Counted from the stretch's first letter, positions 53,479-62,840 are shown. The stretch: DNA of 64,000 nt from Rhizobium viscosum (GCF_014873945.1 NZ_JADBEC010000001.1:3117001-3181000), one strand, 5' to 3'. Notes: a model not told the origin generated them from the letters alone. Program-made: numbers and translations.

Positions 53479-55713
53479 ATGATCGTCCGGCATTGGCGCT
53501 CGGTTCTAATGGTCTGCACAGCAGCCGCACTTGTTCTTCCCGTTTCACAGTCTTTCGCTCAGAGCGCTCCGGCGACTACGCCCGCCACGAATGCCGAAGG
53601 CGCAACCGTCCTTCAGAAAATCGTCGTCAAGGGAAACCGTGCCGCCCCCGGCAGTGTTGCCGACACGCCACTTGCAACCCAGATCGACAAGAAAGAACTG
53701 GAAAAGAAGCAGGTCACGAATTACGACGATATCGGCCGCAGCGTCGATGCAACCGTGAACTATTCGCGTGCAGACGCGGGCTTCAACCTGCGCGGCCTTT
53801 CCGGCCCGCGTATCCTGACGACAATCGACGGCATCCCGATCCCGTATGTTTCCAATAGCTCTCGTCAGGGCGCTTTTGCGACCAGCAACGCCAATGGCGG
53901 CGGCGATACGTTCGATTTCGACTCGCTGTCCTCGCTCGACATCGTGCGCGGCGCGGATTCGAGCAAGGGCGGTTCGGGCATGCTGGGTGGTGCCTTCGTT
54001 CTCAATACGCTGGAACCGGAAGACCTTATTCCGGAAGACCGCGACTGGGGCGCGATCGTCAAGTCGACCTATGACAGCGAAGATCGCAGCATTTCCGGCT
54101 CCGCTGCCGCTGCTAAAAAGGTCGGCAACACGTCGATCCTTTTCCAGGGTTCTTATCGCAAGGGCCACGAGCGCGACAACACGGGCGATAACGACAGCTA
54201 TGGCCGCTTGCGCACCGAGGCGGATCCGGCTGATTTCGATCAGAACAATCTGCTCTTCAAGCTGCGCCAGGACCTCGAAGGCGGCCATCGCATCGGCCTG
54301 ACGGCTGAGCGTTTCCGGCGCGATCTGAAGACCGATCTTCGGGAACAGCAAGGCTTTGGCCGCACATACATGATCAACAATTTCGACGGCCGTGAATTGC
54401 GCGACCGCGATCGTGTCTCGCTCGATTATGATTATGAAGCGCAGTCTTCCGATGCCTTCTTCAGTAGTGCTCGGGCGACGCTCTATTGGCTTGATTTGAA
54501 GAAGGAAGCCGGCAGCCAGGGCCGAACGGCCGCTAATGTTGCCTACGGCCGTAACAATGAGATCGAAAACGAAACCTGGGGCTTCAGTGGCACCGCGACC
54601 AAGGATTTCGAATATTCCGGCCTCAACCACTCCGTTCGTATCGGTCTTGACGTCGGCGTGTCGCAGTGGACGCAGTTTAGCTCGGCCCTTTGCCCGACAC
54701 CGACCACGTGCCCATCGCTGAACAATCAGGCGGAAGTGCCCAATGTCGACAGTCAGAACCTTGCCCTGACTTTCGAAGACAAGATCGAGATCGGCAATAC
54801 CGGCTTCGCGCTGACGCCGGGCTTCCGTTTTGACTGGTTCAATTACAATCCGTCGACTGGTGGCGGCTTCGCAACCAACACCGGCCTCGCGCGCTTCGGC
54901 GATCTTCGTGATCGGACGGAAGCTGCCATGTCGCCGAAGCTGCTTGCGACATACGACCTGACGCCCGACGTCCAGCTTTACGCTCAGTTTGCCGTTGGCT
55001 TCCGCGCTCCGACTGTAGACGAACTCTATAGCCGCTTCTACAATCCCAACGGCCGCTATGCGCAGCTTGGCAATCCCGATCTTGAGCCGGAAATCGGCCG
55101 TGGCATCGAGATCGGCGCCAATTTCGACACGGGCGGCATGCAGGGGCGAGTGGCTGCTTTCCACACCCGTTATCAGAACTTCATTGAGACGCAGCAGAAC
55201 TATAACCCCGTAGCCAACTTCACGGAATTCAATTACGTGAACGTCTCGTCGGCCTCGATTTCGGGCCTCGAAGCGAATGTGATCAAGACCTTCGACAACG
55301 GCATCAATCTTCATACCTCGCTTGCTTATACCTATGGTCGGAATGACGATACGCAGGAGCGGCTGCGCTCTGTTGCACCGTTCAAGGCCATTATCGGCGG
55401 TGGCTGGAGCAACGACGAATACGGTTTCGACCTCTCCTCGACACTCTCGTCGCAGATGACCGGCAACGATAATGCGGAGACGTCTTTCGATGCACCTGGT
55501 TATGGCATCGTCGATCTGACGGCATGGTGGACGCCTGAGCAGGTCAAGGGTCTGCGCATCCAGGGCGGTGTCTATAACATCTTCGATCAGGAATATTACA
55601 GCGCGCTGGCAGTTCGTGACGTTAATTTGAGTTCACCGACGGCGTCACAGCCGAAGGAGTGGTACACGGAGCCGGGACGTACCTTCAAGATCTCGGTCAC
55701 CAAGACTTTCTAA
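53479..55713 (+). CDS. TonB-dependent heme/hemoglobin receptor (HmuR/ShmR type)
   Basis: A 744-residue outer-membrane receptor with a signal peptide (VCTAAALVLPVSQSFAQ), a TonB-box-like start of the mature protein, a plug domain (about 65-180, with FNLRGLSGPRILTTIDGIPI) and a beta-barrel ending in phenylalanine (KISVTKTF). The FRAP box (VGFRAPTVDELYS) and a following NPDLEPE, like the NPNL motif of heme receptors, support heme or hemoglobin as ligand, as for ShmR/HmuR. The upstream region carries two iron boxes. Heme-transport genes hmuSTUV are not adjacent. GAGGGTAGG precedes the ATG. Confidence 0.9.
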   Translation: MIVRHWRSVLMVCTAAALVLPVSQSFAQSAPATTPATNAEGATVLQKIVVKGNRAAPGSVADTPLATQIDKKELEKKQVTNYDDIGRSVDATVNYSRADAGFNLRGLSGPRILTTIDGIPIPYVSNSSRQGAFATSNANGGGDTFDFDSLSSLDIVRGADSSKGGSGMLGGAFVLNTLEPEDLIPEDRDWGAIVKSTYDSEDRSISGSAAAAKKVGNTSILFQGSYRKGHERDNTGDNDSYGRLRTEADPADFDQNNLLFKLRQDLEGGHRIGLTAERFRRDLKTDLREQQGFGRTYMINNFDGRELRDRDRVSLDYDYEAQSSDAFFSSARATLYWLDLKKEAGSQGRTAANVAYGRNNEIENETWGFSGTATKDFEYSGLNHSVRIGLDVGVSQWTQFSSALCPTPTTCPSLNNQAEVPNVDSQNLALTFEDKIEIGNTGFALTPGFRFDWFNYNPSTGGGFATNTGLARFGDLRDRTEAAMSPKLLATYDLTPDVQLYAQFAVGFRAPTVDELYSRFYNPNGRYAQLGNPDLEPEIGRGIEIGANFDTGGMQGRVAAFHTRYQNFIETQQNYNPVANFTEFNYVNVSSASISGLEANVIKTFDNGINLHTSLAYTYGRNDDTQERLRSVAPFKAIIGGGWSNDEYGFDLSSTLSSQMTGNDNAETSFDAPGYGIVDLTAWWTPEQVKGLRIQGGVYNIFDQEYYSALAVRDVNLSSPTASQPKEWYTEPGRTFKISVTKTF

Positions 55714-55743
55714 CTGCAAATCAGCCTTTCAAGGCTGGGGTAG

Positions 55744-55768
55744 GGGCGGCTTTCGGGTCGCCCTTTTT
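55744..55768 (+). terminator. Terminator of the heme receptor gene
   Basis: GGGCGGC (55744-55750) pairs with GTCGCCC (55757-55763, one G-U pair) and is followed by five Ts. It lies 30 bases after the receptor stop codon and separates it from the trp promoter that starts about 20 bases later. Confidence 0.85.
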
Positions 55769-55785
55769 CGTGCGCGAATGGCCCC

Positions 55786-55814
55786 TTGCGCTTGGCTTCA
55801 TCTCAGGCTAACAA
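55786..55814 (+). promoter_or_regulatory. trpL-trpE(G) promoter
   Basis: TTGCGC (55786-55791), 17 bases, TAACAA (55809-55814) form a sigma-70-type promoter. The expected start of transcription, about seven bases after the -10 element, falls at 55821-55823, that is on or next to the trpL ATG. This agrees with the leaderless trpL mRNA described in Sinorhizobium meliloti. Confidence 0.7.
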
Positions 55815-55822
55815 TTTCGCCC

Positions 55823-55867
55823 ATGAAGAAGTCCTTGAACATTGCAGTTTGGTGGTGGGCTCGCTGA
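55823..55867 (+). CDS. trpL: trp leader peptide TrpL, 14 residues with three consecutive Trp
   Basis: The frame encodes MKKSLNIAVWWWAR followed by TGA. Three adjacent tryptophan codons near the end and a terminator downstream are the classical design of an attenuation leader peptide: ribosomes stall at the Trp codons when charged tRNA-Trp is scarce, allowing transcription into trpE(G). The predicted transcript start coincides with the ATG, so translation is probably leaderless; no ribosome site is present. In S. meliloti the peptide itself (peTrpL) also acts in trans on antibiotic-resistance mRNA. Confidence 0.95.
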   Translation: MKKSLNIAVWWWAR

Positions 55868-55934
55868 GGCGGCCTCGACCAATCGTGTCCAAAGACGACG
55901 AACGAGCCGCCCGAAACTTCGAGGCGGCTTTTTT
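55866..55934 (+). terminator. trp attenuator: competing antiterminator and terminator hairpins
   Basis: GAGGCGGC occurs twice, at 55866-55873 and 55921-55928, and both can pair with GCCGCC at 55906-55911. Pairing with the first copy gives the antiterminator; pairing with the second (stem 55905-55911 with 55923-55929) gives a terminator followed by six Ts (55929-55934). The released transcript of about 110 bases corresponds to the rnTrpL small RNA known from S. meliloti. Confidence 0.92.
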
Positions 55935-55980
55935 GTTTCAAAGGTCGCCTTTCGTCCGGGTCCGATAACGGAGTGGAACT

Positions 55981-58170
55981 ATGGTAACGATCCTGCGGGA
56001 TGATGGTGCGGAAATCTACGAGACCAAGGGCGGCATCACCGTCACCCGGCAGCGGCGGGCAATTCCCTATGCCGATGCAGTCTCGTCCTATGTCGACAAG
56101 CTCGACGAGCGCCGCGGCGCCGTCTTCTCCTCGAACTACGAATATCCGGGCCGTTATACGCGTTGGGATACGGCTGTCGTCGATCCGCCGCTCGGCGTTT
56201 CCTCCTTCGGCCGCAATGTCTGGATCGAAGCCTATAACGAACGCGGCGAAGTCATCCTTGATTTCATCGTCGAGCGGCTGAAGACGGTCAACGAGCTTGA
56301 ACTCGGCGCATTGACCGCGCGCAGGCTCGATCTGACGGTGAAGATGCCCGACCGCGTCTTCACCGAAGAAGAGCGCTCGAAGATGCCGACAGTCTTTACC
56401 GTGCTTCGCGCCATCACCGATCTCTTCTATTCGCAGGCCGATGCCAGCATCGGCTTCTATGGCGCTTTCGGCTACGATCTCGCTTTCCAGTTCGACGCGA
56501 TCAACCTGAAGCTGGAGCGTCCTTCCGACCAGCGGGACATGGTGCTCTATCTGCCGGACGAAATCCTCGTCGTCGACAACTATGCCGCAAAGGCGTGGGT
56601 CGACCGTTACGACTTCGCCAAGGATGGCAAGACGACGGAAGGCAAGGCCGATGATATCGCCGCCGAGCCGTTCATTCGCACCGACGCCATCCCGCCGAAA
56701 AGCGATCACCGGCCGGGTGAATATGCCGAGCTCGTCGTCAAGGCGAAGGAGAGCTTCCGCAAGGGCGATCTCTTCGAAGTGGTGCCCGGACAGAAGTTCA
56801 TGGAGCGCTGCGAAAGCAAGCCTTCCGACATTTCCAAGCGGCTGAAGGCGATCAATCCGTCGCCCTATTCCTTTTTCATCAATCTCGGAAACCAGGAATA
56901 TCTGGTCGGCGCTTCGCCTGAGATGTTCGTGCGTGTTTCCGGCCGCCGCATCGAGACCTGCCCGATCTCGGGCACTATCAAGCGCGGTGACGATCCGATC
57001 GCCGACAGCGAGCAGATTCTCAAGCTCCTGAACTCCAAGAAGGACGAGTCCGAACTCACCATGTGCTCGGATGTCGACCGCAACGACAAGAGCCGCGTCT
57101 GCGAGCCGGGTTCGGTCAAGGTGATCGGCCGCCGGCAGATCGAGATGTATTCACGGCTGATCCACACGGTCGACCATATCGAAGGCCGTCTGCGGGATGA
57201 TATGGACGCCTTTGACGGCTTTCTCAGCCATGCGTGGGCCGTCACCGTTACCGGTGCGCCGAAGCTCTGGGCCATGCGTTTCATCGAATCTCATGAGAAG
57301 AGCCCGCGCGCATGGTATGGTGGGGCGATCGGCATGGTCGGCTTCAATGGCGACATGAATACCGGCCTGACGCTGCGCACCGTGCGCATCAAGGACGGCA
57401 TTGCCGAAGTGCGCGCCGGTGCGACGCTGCTCAACGATTCCATTCCCGAGGAAGAAGAAGCCGAAACCGAACTGAAGGCCTCCGCCATGCTTTCCGCAAT
57501 CCGCGATGCCAAGACGGGCAATTCCGGCAAGACCCAGCGCGATGTCGCCTCCGTCGGCAAGGGCGTCAACATCCTGCTGATCGACCATGAAGACAGTTTC
57601 GTGCACACGCTGGCGAACTACTTTCGCCAGACCGGTGCCACGGTCTCGACCGTTCGTACGCCGGTGCCCGAAGAAGTCTTCGATCGGCTGAACCCTGACC
57701 TCGTCGTGCTGTCGCCTGGTCCCGGCAATCCCAAGGATTTCGACTGCAAGGCGACGATCAAGAAGGCGAGGGCACGCAATCTGCCGATCTTCGGCGTCTG
57801 CCTAGGCCTGCAGGCGCTTGCGGAGGCTTATGGCGGCGAGCTTCGTCATCTGGCGCTGCCGATGCATGGCAAGCCGTCGCGCATCCGCGTGCTGGAACCG
57901 GGTATCGTCTTCTCCGGCCTTGCCAAGGAAGTGACGGTCGGACGCTATCATTCGATCTTTGCCGATCCGTCGACGCTGCCGCGGGAGTTCATCATCACCG
58001 CCGAGAGCGAGGATGGCACGATCATGGGCATCGAGCATGCCAAGGAGCCGATCGCGGCCGTGCAGTTCCATCCGGAATCGATCATGACGCTCGGCGGCGA
58101 TGCGGGTATGCGGATGATCGAGAATGTGGTGGCGCATCTTGCCCGCAGGGCCAAAACCAAGGCGGCCTGA
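55981..58170 (+). CDS. trpE: Fused anthranilate synthase TrpE(G)
   Basis: A 729-residue fusion of both anthranilate synthase subunits, catalysing the first step of tryptophan synthesis from chorismate and glutamine. Residues about 1-510 are the chorismate-using TrpE part ([46 protein letters not shown]). Residues about 525-725 are the glutamine amidotransferase TrpG part with nucleophile in [16 protein letters not shown] near 605 and the VQFHPES His-Glu pair. Val48, Ser51 and Asn52 sit where feedback-sensitive residues have been mapped in the Agrobacterium enzyme, so tryptophan inhibition should be intact. GGAG precedes the ATG. Expression is controlled by the trpL attenuator. Confidence 0.97.
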   Translation: MVTILRDDGAEIYETKGGITVTRQRRAIPYADAVSSYVDKLDERRGAVFSSNYEYPGRYTRWDTAVVDPPLGVSSFGRNVWIEAYNERGEVILDFIVERLKTVNELELGALTARRLDLTVKMPDRVFTEEERSKMPTVFTVLRAITDLFYSQADASIGFYGAFGYDLAFQFDAINLKLERPSDQRDMVLYLPDEILVVDNYAAKAWVDRYDFAKDGKTTEGKADDIAAEPFIRTDAIPPKSDHRPGEYAELVVKAKESFRKGDLFEVVPGQKFMERCESKPSDISKRLKAINPSPYSFFINLGNQEYLVGASPEMFVRVSGRRIETCPISGTIKRGDDPIADSEQILKLLNSKKDESELTMCSDVDRNDKSRVCEPGSVKVIGRRQIEMYSRLIHTVDHIEGRLRDDMDAFDGFLSHAWAVTVTGAPKLWAMRFIESHEKSPRAWYGGAIGMVGFNGDMNTGLTLRTVRIKDGIAEVRAGATLLNDSIPEEEEAETELKASAMLSAIRDAKTGNSGKTQRDVASVGKGVNILLIDHEDSFVHTLANYFRQTGATVSTVRTPVPEEVFDRLNPDLVVLSPGPGNPKDFDCKATIKKARARNLPIFGVCLGLQALAEAYGGELRHLALPMHGKPSRIRVLEPGIVFSGLAKEVTVGRYHSIFADPSTLPREFIITAESEDGTIMGIEHAKEPIAAVQFHPESIMTLGGDAGMRMIENVVAHLARRAKTKAA

Positions 58171-58190
58171 TACCAAAGGCATAAGCAATA

Positions 58191-58218
58191 AAAAACCCGC
58201 CGGAATGGCGGGTTTTTT
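58191..58218 (+). terminator. Terminator of trpE(G), probably bidirectional
   Basis: ACCCGCC (58195-58201) pairs with GGCGGGT (58207-58213) around GGAAT. Six Ts follow on the plus strand and an A run precedes the stem, so it can also stop transcripts of the converging DUF1328 gene. Confidence 0.92.
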
Positions 58219-58238
58219 ATGTGCATTGGTTTGTCCGT

Positions 58239-58403
58239 CTATACGCGCCGCATAAGCCGGGCGACGATGGATACGACGAACAGCACCAGGAAGATGAAGA
58301 ACAGGACCTGGGCGATCGAAGCGGATGCGCCGGCAATGCCGCCAAATCCAAGGACGCCTGCAATCAGGGCTACGACGAGAAATACCAGAGCATAATACAG
58401 CAT
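58239..58403 (-). CDS. DUF1328 small membrane protein (UPF0391/YtjA)
   Basis: A 54-residue protein with two membrane helices ([20 protein letters not shown] and a second of similar length) and a basic C-terminus. The start [20 protein letters not shown] is the DUF1328 signature. Such proteins are common in proteobacteria and often rise under envelope stress, but their role is unknown. AAAGGAGAT lies just before the ATG at 58403, which decides the start. Confidence 0.88.
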   Translation of the reverse strand: MLYYALVFLVVALIAGVLGFGGIAGASASIAQVLFFIFLVLFVVSIVARLMRRV

Positions 58404-58502
58404 CGCGATCTCCTTTGTCGGTTGCTGGCAATATAACGGAAGCGTGAGCCGTTCGTTCCATTGTCGCTGCGACAATTGAATTGTGTGCTGATTTAAATCT
58501 GC

Positions 58503-59027
58503 TCAGCCGAATTGCAGATCGGTATTGAAGGACCGGTCTCCATCGCGCGGCATGGGCGGTTCTGCTGCTGCCAGATAGGATCTCGCCGGGCCGGTCAGCA
58601 CGAACCAGAGGCTGGCGCCGATCATGAAATAGGCCGCGGTCGGATCATCCGAGCGTGAGACGAAGGGAAGGCAGATGGCGGTGAAGAGGATGGCGAGCCG
58701 CACGGCCCATTCCCCCTCGCGTTTCATGAAGGCTCTGGTCCTGAGCCTCTTGTAGGCGGCGACGTTGTAGCCGCCCACGTGGCGGCTGGATGTAAAGAGC
58801 ATCCAGGCGGAGGGGAGCGTCAACATGATGAGGCCGCCGTAACATAGAAGCAGCGCCGGCCCCGAGAGGAAATGCCCGGCAGCAAAGAGCAGGATGCCTG
58901 TCACTGCAATATTCCAGAGCGGCTCCAGCCGTTCAGGCGACAGGCCTGTGCGAATATGCCAGGCCCGCAGGGAACTGGCCGCACCGTCGAGCAACGGTTG
59001 GTCGATGTAGCGATTGATCCAATGCAT
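58503..59027 (-). CDS. Uncharacterised membrane protein
   Basis: A 174-residue protein with about four hydrophobic segments (WNIAVTGILLFAAGHFL, LLCYGGLIMLTLPSAWML, then two in residues 108-150). I do not recognise a family. The charged middle (YKRLRTRAFMKREGEWAVR) probably faces the cytoplasm. The ribosome site is weak and no neighbour suggests a role. The gene stands alone between DUF1328 and a GNAT gene on the same strand. Confidence 0.65.
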   Translation of the reverse strand: MHWINRYIDQPLLDGAASSLRAWHIRTGLSPERLEPLWNIAVTGILLFAAGHFLSGPALLLCYGGLIMLTLPSAWMLFTSSRHVGGYNVAAYKRLRTRAFMKREGEWAVRLAILFTAICLPFVSRSDDPTAAYFMIGASLWFVLTGPARSYLAAAEPPMPRDGDRSFNTDLQFG

Positions 59028-59131
59028 ATCTTACGCGGTCCCCAATTGACTGCCGAGCCGTCAACATCATGCAATTGGGTCGCTATCATGGCGCAAATGG
59101 CAAAAGCATGAGCCCGCGGCGTTTTTGCCGA

Positions 59132-59812
59132 TCATGCGTGACGCTTGACGACGCGCAGGTTCATTTCGGACCGCAGTTTGAAGCCGAGCGTCTTGTAGAG
59201 CGTGATGGCCGGCGTGTTGGTGTAATAGGCATGCAGGAAGACGGTGTCGCCCCTGGCGGAGATTTCCCCCGCGACGTAGCGGAAGAGCAGGGTGCCGAGG
59301 CCGCGTCCCTGAAAATCAGGATGGGTGCAAAGGCCGCTGAGCTCGCCAAATCCCGGGTGGCGCAGGCGCTGTCCAGCCATGGCGACGAGACGGCCGTCGA
59401 TCTTCACACCCCAGAAGGTTCCGAGTTTTTGGGCGCCTGATGTGAAGGGACCGGGCTTGGTCAGCATCGCCAAGGCCAGCATTTCCTCCGCATCATCAAC
59501 GGTCAGCGGCTGCAGCCGGCTGTCGAAAATGCGCTCGTAAGGTCGCACGGCGATCATCTGCACCAGCTTTCCTTCGGAGACGACCGTCAGGCCCTGCGGG
59601 ATGGTGACGGGTCCGGCTTCGACGATCGCCATGACTTCATCTGCAGCCGGCAGATTTTCGAGCGCTTCGAGGCTTTCACGCGTGCCGTCGGCGGCGGCGG
59701 CGAAAGGAACGATCGATGGCGGGTAACGCATCGCGTGTTCGTCGCCTTCGGCGAGTTCGGCATGCGTCGTCTGGAGCGCATTCCAGATCGGCCGGTCAAG
59801 GATATGGCTCAT
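59132..59812 (-). CDS. GNAT-family N-acetyltransferase (FR47-like)
   Basis: A 226-residue protein. The C-terminal half is an FR47-like GNAT domain: GELSGLCTHPDFQGRGLG is the acetyl-CoA pyrophosphate loop with the R/Q-x-x-G-x-G motif, and AITLYKTLGFKLRSEMNL closes the fold. The N-terminal half is a degenerate GNAT-like region. It starts within the last four bases of the MarR gene (ATGA overlap), so the two are translationally coupled. The acceptor substrate is unknown. Confidence 0.88.
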   Translation of the reverse strand: MSHILDRPIWNALQTTHAELAEGDEHAMRYPPSIVPFAAAADGTRESLEALENLPAADEVMAIVEAGPVTIPQGLTVVSEGKLVQMIAVRPYERIFDSRLQPLTVDDAEEMLALAMLTKPGPFTSGAQKLGTFWGVKIDGRLVAMAGQRLRHPGFGELSGLCTHPDFQGRGLGTLLFRYVAGEISARGDTVFLHAYYTNTPAITLYKTLGFKLRSEMNLRVVKRHA

Positions 59813-60303
59813 GGTGTTTTCTCCCGTGCGGCGATGGCACGGCGGATGAGCGATGCCTCGGCGAGCCCATCCTCAATCGCAGCAAGCTGTTCAAGCAGTG
59901 GGCCGTCAAGATCTCCGCAGAGATCGGCAACGGCTGCCGCAACGCGCGGCCAGACCTTTTGTTTCGAATAGTCGACGAGTTCTTGGCCCTCTGTCGTCAG
60001 CGAGACGACCCTGCGTCGCTGGTCTTCCGATGAGGGCTGCATATCGAGAAAGCCGGCTTCGATGAGTTGGGAAACCGTGCGTGTGGCGCCAGGTTGGGTG
60101 ATACCCACTGCCTGCGCCAACTCCCCTATTGTCAATGGGCCGAGCCGATCGATAGCGCCTATGAATGGATATTGCGCAGGCTGTATGGAGACGCCCAGTT
60201 CTTCGATTACTTCTTGCGTGTCAGCCTGCAAGCGCTCGCCGATACGGCGGAAGCGGCTGCCGAGGCATAGGAAACCCAGGGATTTCACGACATCCTCGAC
60301 CAA
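59809..60303 (-). CDS. MarR-family transcriptional regulator
   Basis: A 164-residue MarR protein with the winged helix at about 45-115 (LGPLTIGELAQAVGITQPGATR, in parts, and DQRRRVVSLTTEG as the wing). The start is TTG 60303 (GAGGA upstream) or GTG 60288; neither is certain. It forms an operon with the GNAT gene and has a perfect 22-base palindrome about 20 bases upstream, a good candidate for its own operator. MarR-GNAT pairs usually form a small detoxification or resistance unit. Confidence 0.87.
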   Translation of the reverse strand: MVEDVVKSLGFLCLGSRFRRIGERLQADTQEVIEELGVSIQPAQYPFIGAIDRLGPLTIGELAQAVGITQPGATRTVSQLIEAGFLDMQPSSEDQRRRVVSLTTEGQELVDYSKQKVWPRVAAAVADLCGDLDGPLLEQLAAIEDGLAEASLIRRAIAAREKTP

Positions 60304-60322
60304 GGCAGGTTCCTCAACTCAA

Positions 60323-60344
60323 TTTATATAACCAGTTATATAAA
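60323..60344. promoter_or_regulatory. Perfect 22-bp operator palindrome upstream of the MarR-GNAT operon
   Basis: TTTATATAAC (60323-60332) and GTTATATAAA (60335-60344) form a perfect inverted repeat around CA. It begins 20 bases before the MarR start and is AT-rich like a promoter -10 region, so a bound MarR dimer would block transcription. Binding is inferred. Confidence 0.75.
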
Positions 60345-60454
60345 CGCTTATGCAATTGGCGTCAATCATGCCTTCCTATTCGATATGTCCCTCGGGCGAG
60401 GACTTGCCTTTCCTTTGAGCCGCCCAAACTCACGGACGGGTATGAAGGTCCAAC

Positions 60455-61294
60455 ATGTGGAGACGAAGGCGGATGAGGTTGAACAAGGCGGGCAGGGCTC
60501 TGGTACTGGCGACATTCGTTGCCGCTAGCGCTGGAGGTGAAGTGTGTGCAGACGACGGACGTGAACAGGATTTCGCCAATTTCCTCAAACTGGCCTATCC
60601 GCTGTTTCTGGCGAAGGCCGGTCTGTGGAGCATCGATCCTGCTAAAATGCAATCGCTGGCAGACGCCGCAGCGAAAGGGCTTGCGGTCGTGGCGCCGCAG
60701 AATTGCGACGGCGACGGCTTCAGGCGCAATCTCTGCGGCATGCATCTATGGACAATGCCGGCAACCTCGATGGAACCAAGTATCAAAGAGCAAGAGCTTT
60801 TCGTCGCAAGGCCTTATGCCGGCGCTGAACCGAAACGGGGTGACATTCTAGTCTTCAACAATCGCTCTGCGCTGTCCGGAAATGCCGAGCTCTACGTCAA
60901 GCGACTGATCGGCCTGCCGGGTGACAAGGTGGAACTGCGCGGTGGTACCATCTTTGTCGATGGCAAGGCCTTTGCGACCTCATCCACTGATCGCACCATG
61001 ATGGATATTATGGGCAATGAATCGAGAATTCTCGATGAAGTAATGCCGGAGGGGCGGCATTATGCGATCGCAATGAATGATCGACCGGTTAAAGGGCAGG
61101 ACGATGCCGGTCCCTTCGAGGTCCCGGTCGGCCATTATTTCGTGCTGGGAGACAACAGGCACAATTCCGTCGACAGCCGCTTTCCGGACCAGTTGGGCGA
61201 AAACGGCTTCGTTCCGGCGAAGGATATTTCGGGTCAGGCTGTATTGATCCTTGTCTCTCCCGATGCGGAACGGATTGGGACGACCTTCGAATAG
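60455..61294 (+). CDS. Signal peptidase I-type protease with an atypical N-terminus
   Basis: A 279-residue S26-family protein. The catalytic serine lies in MPATSMEPS (Ser105), the lysine in YVKRLIGLPGD (Lys149), and GDNRHNSVDSR completes the conserved boxes. Signal peptidase I cuts signal peptides from exported proteins at the outer face of the inner membrane. Unlike LepB, the N-terminus is short and looks like a secretion signal (AGRALVLATFVAASAGGEVCA), and about 70 extra residues with two cysteines (NCDGDGFRRNLC) precede the serine. It is not next to rnc or era, so it is a second, specialised paralogue. Start ATG 60455 has AAGG upstream; ATG 60473 is possible. Confidence 0.82.
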   Translation: MWRRRRMRLNKAGRALVLATFVAASAGGEVCADDGREQDFANFLKLAYPLFLAKAGLWSIDPAKMQSLADAAAKGLAVVAPQNCDGDGFRRNLCGMHLWTMPATSMEPSIKEQELFVARPYAGAEPKRGDILVFNNRSALSGNAELYVKRLIGLPGDKVELRGGTIFVDGKAFATSSTDRTMMDIMGNESRILDEVMPEGRHYAIAMNDRPVKGQDDAGPFEVPVGHYFVLGDNRHNSVDSRFPDQLGENGFVPAKDISGQAVLILVSPDAERIGTTFE

Positions 61295-61355
61295 GTGGGT
61301 TCACCTGTCAAAACCTTTGACATTTTGGGTCTGCTTGCCCATATCACCCGCATTG

Positions 61356-61387
61356 ACCGCCTGCGCGATTCACGCGTGGGCGGTTTT
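61356..61387 (+). terminator. Terminator of the signal peptidase-like gene
   Basis: ACCGCCTGCGCG (61356-61367) pairs with CGCGTGGGCGGT (61373-61384), two G-U pairs included, around ATTCA, and four Ts follow (61384-61387). It separates the protease gene from the CDF transporter gene that starts at 61440. Confidence 0.82.
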
Positions 61388-61439
61388 GCGTTTCAATGGC
61401 TTAACTGCTGCAATTCATTCGCATCCGCAGGGGGACGAT

Positions 61440-62354
61440 ATGAACGACGAGGGCAATCTTACGGTTCGGAAACTGGCGTTCTGGGGCATTCCCCTGTCGC
61501 TCGGCGTTCTAGGGCTGAAGATGGTCGCCTGGTGGGTGACGGGCTCCGTGGCGCTGCTCTCGGACGGGCTGGAATCCTTCGTCAATGTGGTGGCGGCCTT
61601 CATCGCCTTTTTCGTAATCCGCTACGCGCAGAAGCCTGCCGACCACGATCATCCCTTCGGCCACCACAAGGCGGAATATCTGTCCGCCGTCACCGAAGGG
61701 GTGATGATCGTCGTCGCCGCGCTGCTGATCGTGCAGGAGGCCGTGAACCATCTCGCAGATCCGCGTATGCTCGAGGCACCGGTGCTCGGTCTTTCGATCA
61801 ATTTTGCCGCTGGTGTCATCAATGCCGTCTGGGCGCGGCTTTTGATCCGCACGGGCCGCAAGCATCGCTCAGCGGCACTGGCGGCGGACGGGCAGCACAT
61901 CATGTCGGATGTGGTCACTTCCGTCGGCGTTCTCGCCGGCCTGCTTCTGGCACTTGCGACCGGCTATGCGATCTTCGACCCCATTCTCGCCATTCTCGTC
62001 GCGCTCAACATCCTCTATCAGGGCTGGAAAGTGATCTCGCAGTCGATCGGCGGGTTGATGGACCAGGCGGTCGAACCGCAGGAGGAGGAGGCGATCAAGC
62101 AGGCAATCGCCACGCATGCGGCGGGCTCGATCGGCGTGCATGACCTGAAGACGCGGCGCGCCGGGTCGGTGACCTTCGTCGATTTCCATCTCGTCGTGCC
62201 CGCCAAGATGACTGTGCGGGAAGCGCATGATATTTGCGATCGCCTTGAAGATGCCATTCGGGCCGTGCATTCGGGCTCGACAATTGCCATTCACGTGGAG
62301 CCGGAGGGCGAGAAGGCCCATGGCATCCGCGTCAAAGTGATCAAGGAGGCGTAA
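61440..62354 (+). CDS. Cation diffusion facilitator metal exporter
   Basis: A 304-residue CDF-family transporter that exports divalent metals such as zinc, iron or manganese in exchange for protons. Six helices, the metal-site motifs [11 protein letters not shown] (helix 2) and [14 protein letters not shown] (helix 5), the [15 protein letters not shown] loop and a cytoplasmic C-terminal domain are all present. The ATG at 61440 follows GGGGGACGAT and begins right after a terminator; the longer open frame upstream is not coding. Its stop overlaps the queF start (TAATG), so the two are coupled. Confidence 0.92.
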   Translation: MNDEGNLTVRKLAFWGIPLSLGVLGLKMVAWWVTGSVALLSDGLESFVNVVAAFIAFFVIRYAQKPADHDHPFGHHKAEYLSAVTEGVMIVVAALLIVQEAVNHLADPRMLEAPVLGLSINFAAGVINAVWARLLIRTGRKHRSAALAADGQHIMSDVVTSVGVLAGLLLALATGYAIFDPILAILVALNILYQGWKVISQSIGGLMDQAVEPQEEEAIKQAIATHAAGSIGVHDLKTRRAGSVTFVDFHLVVPAKMTVREAHDICDRLEDAIRAVHSGSTIAIHVEPEGEKAHGIRVKVIKEA

Positions 62355-62818
62355 TGCCGAAGACAGACGTTTCCAGCCTTTCAATGCTGGGCCAGCAGAC
62401 GGAAACCGCCAAGAACCCGGAAGAGGCGGTTCTGGAAAAAGTGCCGTCCAATCATGCCGGAACCGACTATGTCGTGCGCTTCACCGCGCCGGAATTCACG
62501 TCGCTCTGCCCAATGACCGGACAGCCGGATTTCGCTCATATCGTTATCGACTACATTCCCAATGAATTTCTGGTGGAATCGAAGTCGCTGAAGCTCTTCC
62601 TGCATTCCTTCCGCAATCACGGCGCCTTCCATGAGGATTGCTCGATCTATATCGCCAAGCGCATCGTCGAGCTTCTGGATCCAAAGTGGCTGCGCATTGG
62701 TGCCTACTGGTATCCGCGCGGCGGCATTCCTATCGACGTCTTCTGGCAGACCGGCAAGCCGCCGGAAGGTGTATGGCTGCCGGATCAGGGCGTTGCGACC
62801 TATCGTGGGCGTGGGTGA
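62354..62818 (+). CDS. queF: NADPH-dependent preQ0 reductase QueF
   Basis: A 154-residue enzyme of the short (type I) QueF form that reduces the nitrile preQ0 to preQ1 in queuosine tRNA modification. The catalytic cysteine is Cys52 in [12 protein letters not shown] and the aspartate Asp59, and the QueF motif [15 protein letters not shown] follows, with the C-terminal [20 protein letters not shown] lies directly before the ATG inside the end of the CDF gene. No other queuosine gene is near. Start and length fit the family closely. Confidence 0.95.
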   Translation: MPKTDVSSLSMLGQQTETAKNPEEAVLEKVPSNHAGTDYVVRFTAPEFTSLCPMTGQPDFAHIVIDYIPNEFLVESKSLKLFLHSFRNHGAFHEDCSIYIAKRIVELLDPKWLRIGAYWYPRGGIPIDVFWQTGKPPEGVWLPDQGVATYRGRG

Positions 62819-62840
62819 GCCGTGGTCGGGCGCGGCCCGA

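Noticed and set aside
53545..55314. Open frame of 589 codons antisense to the heme receptor
   Set aside because: It has no start signal or domain and mirrors the codon use of the receptor gene.
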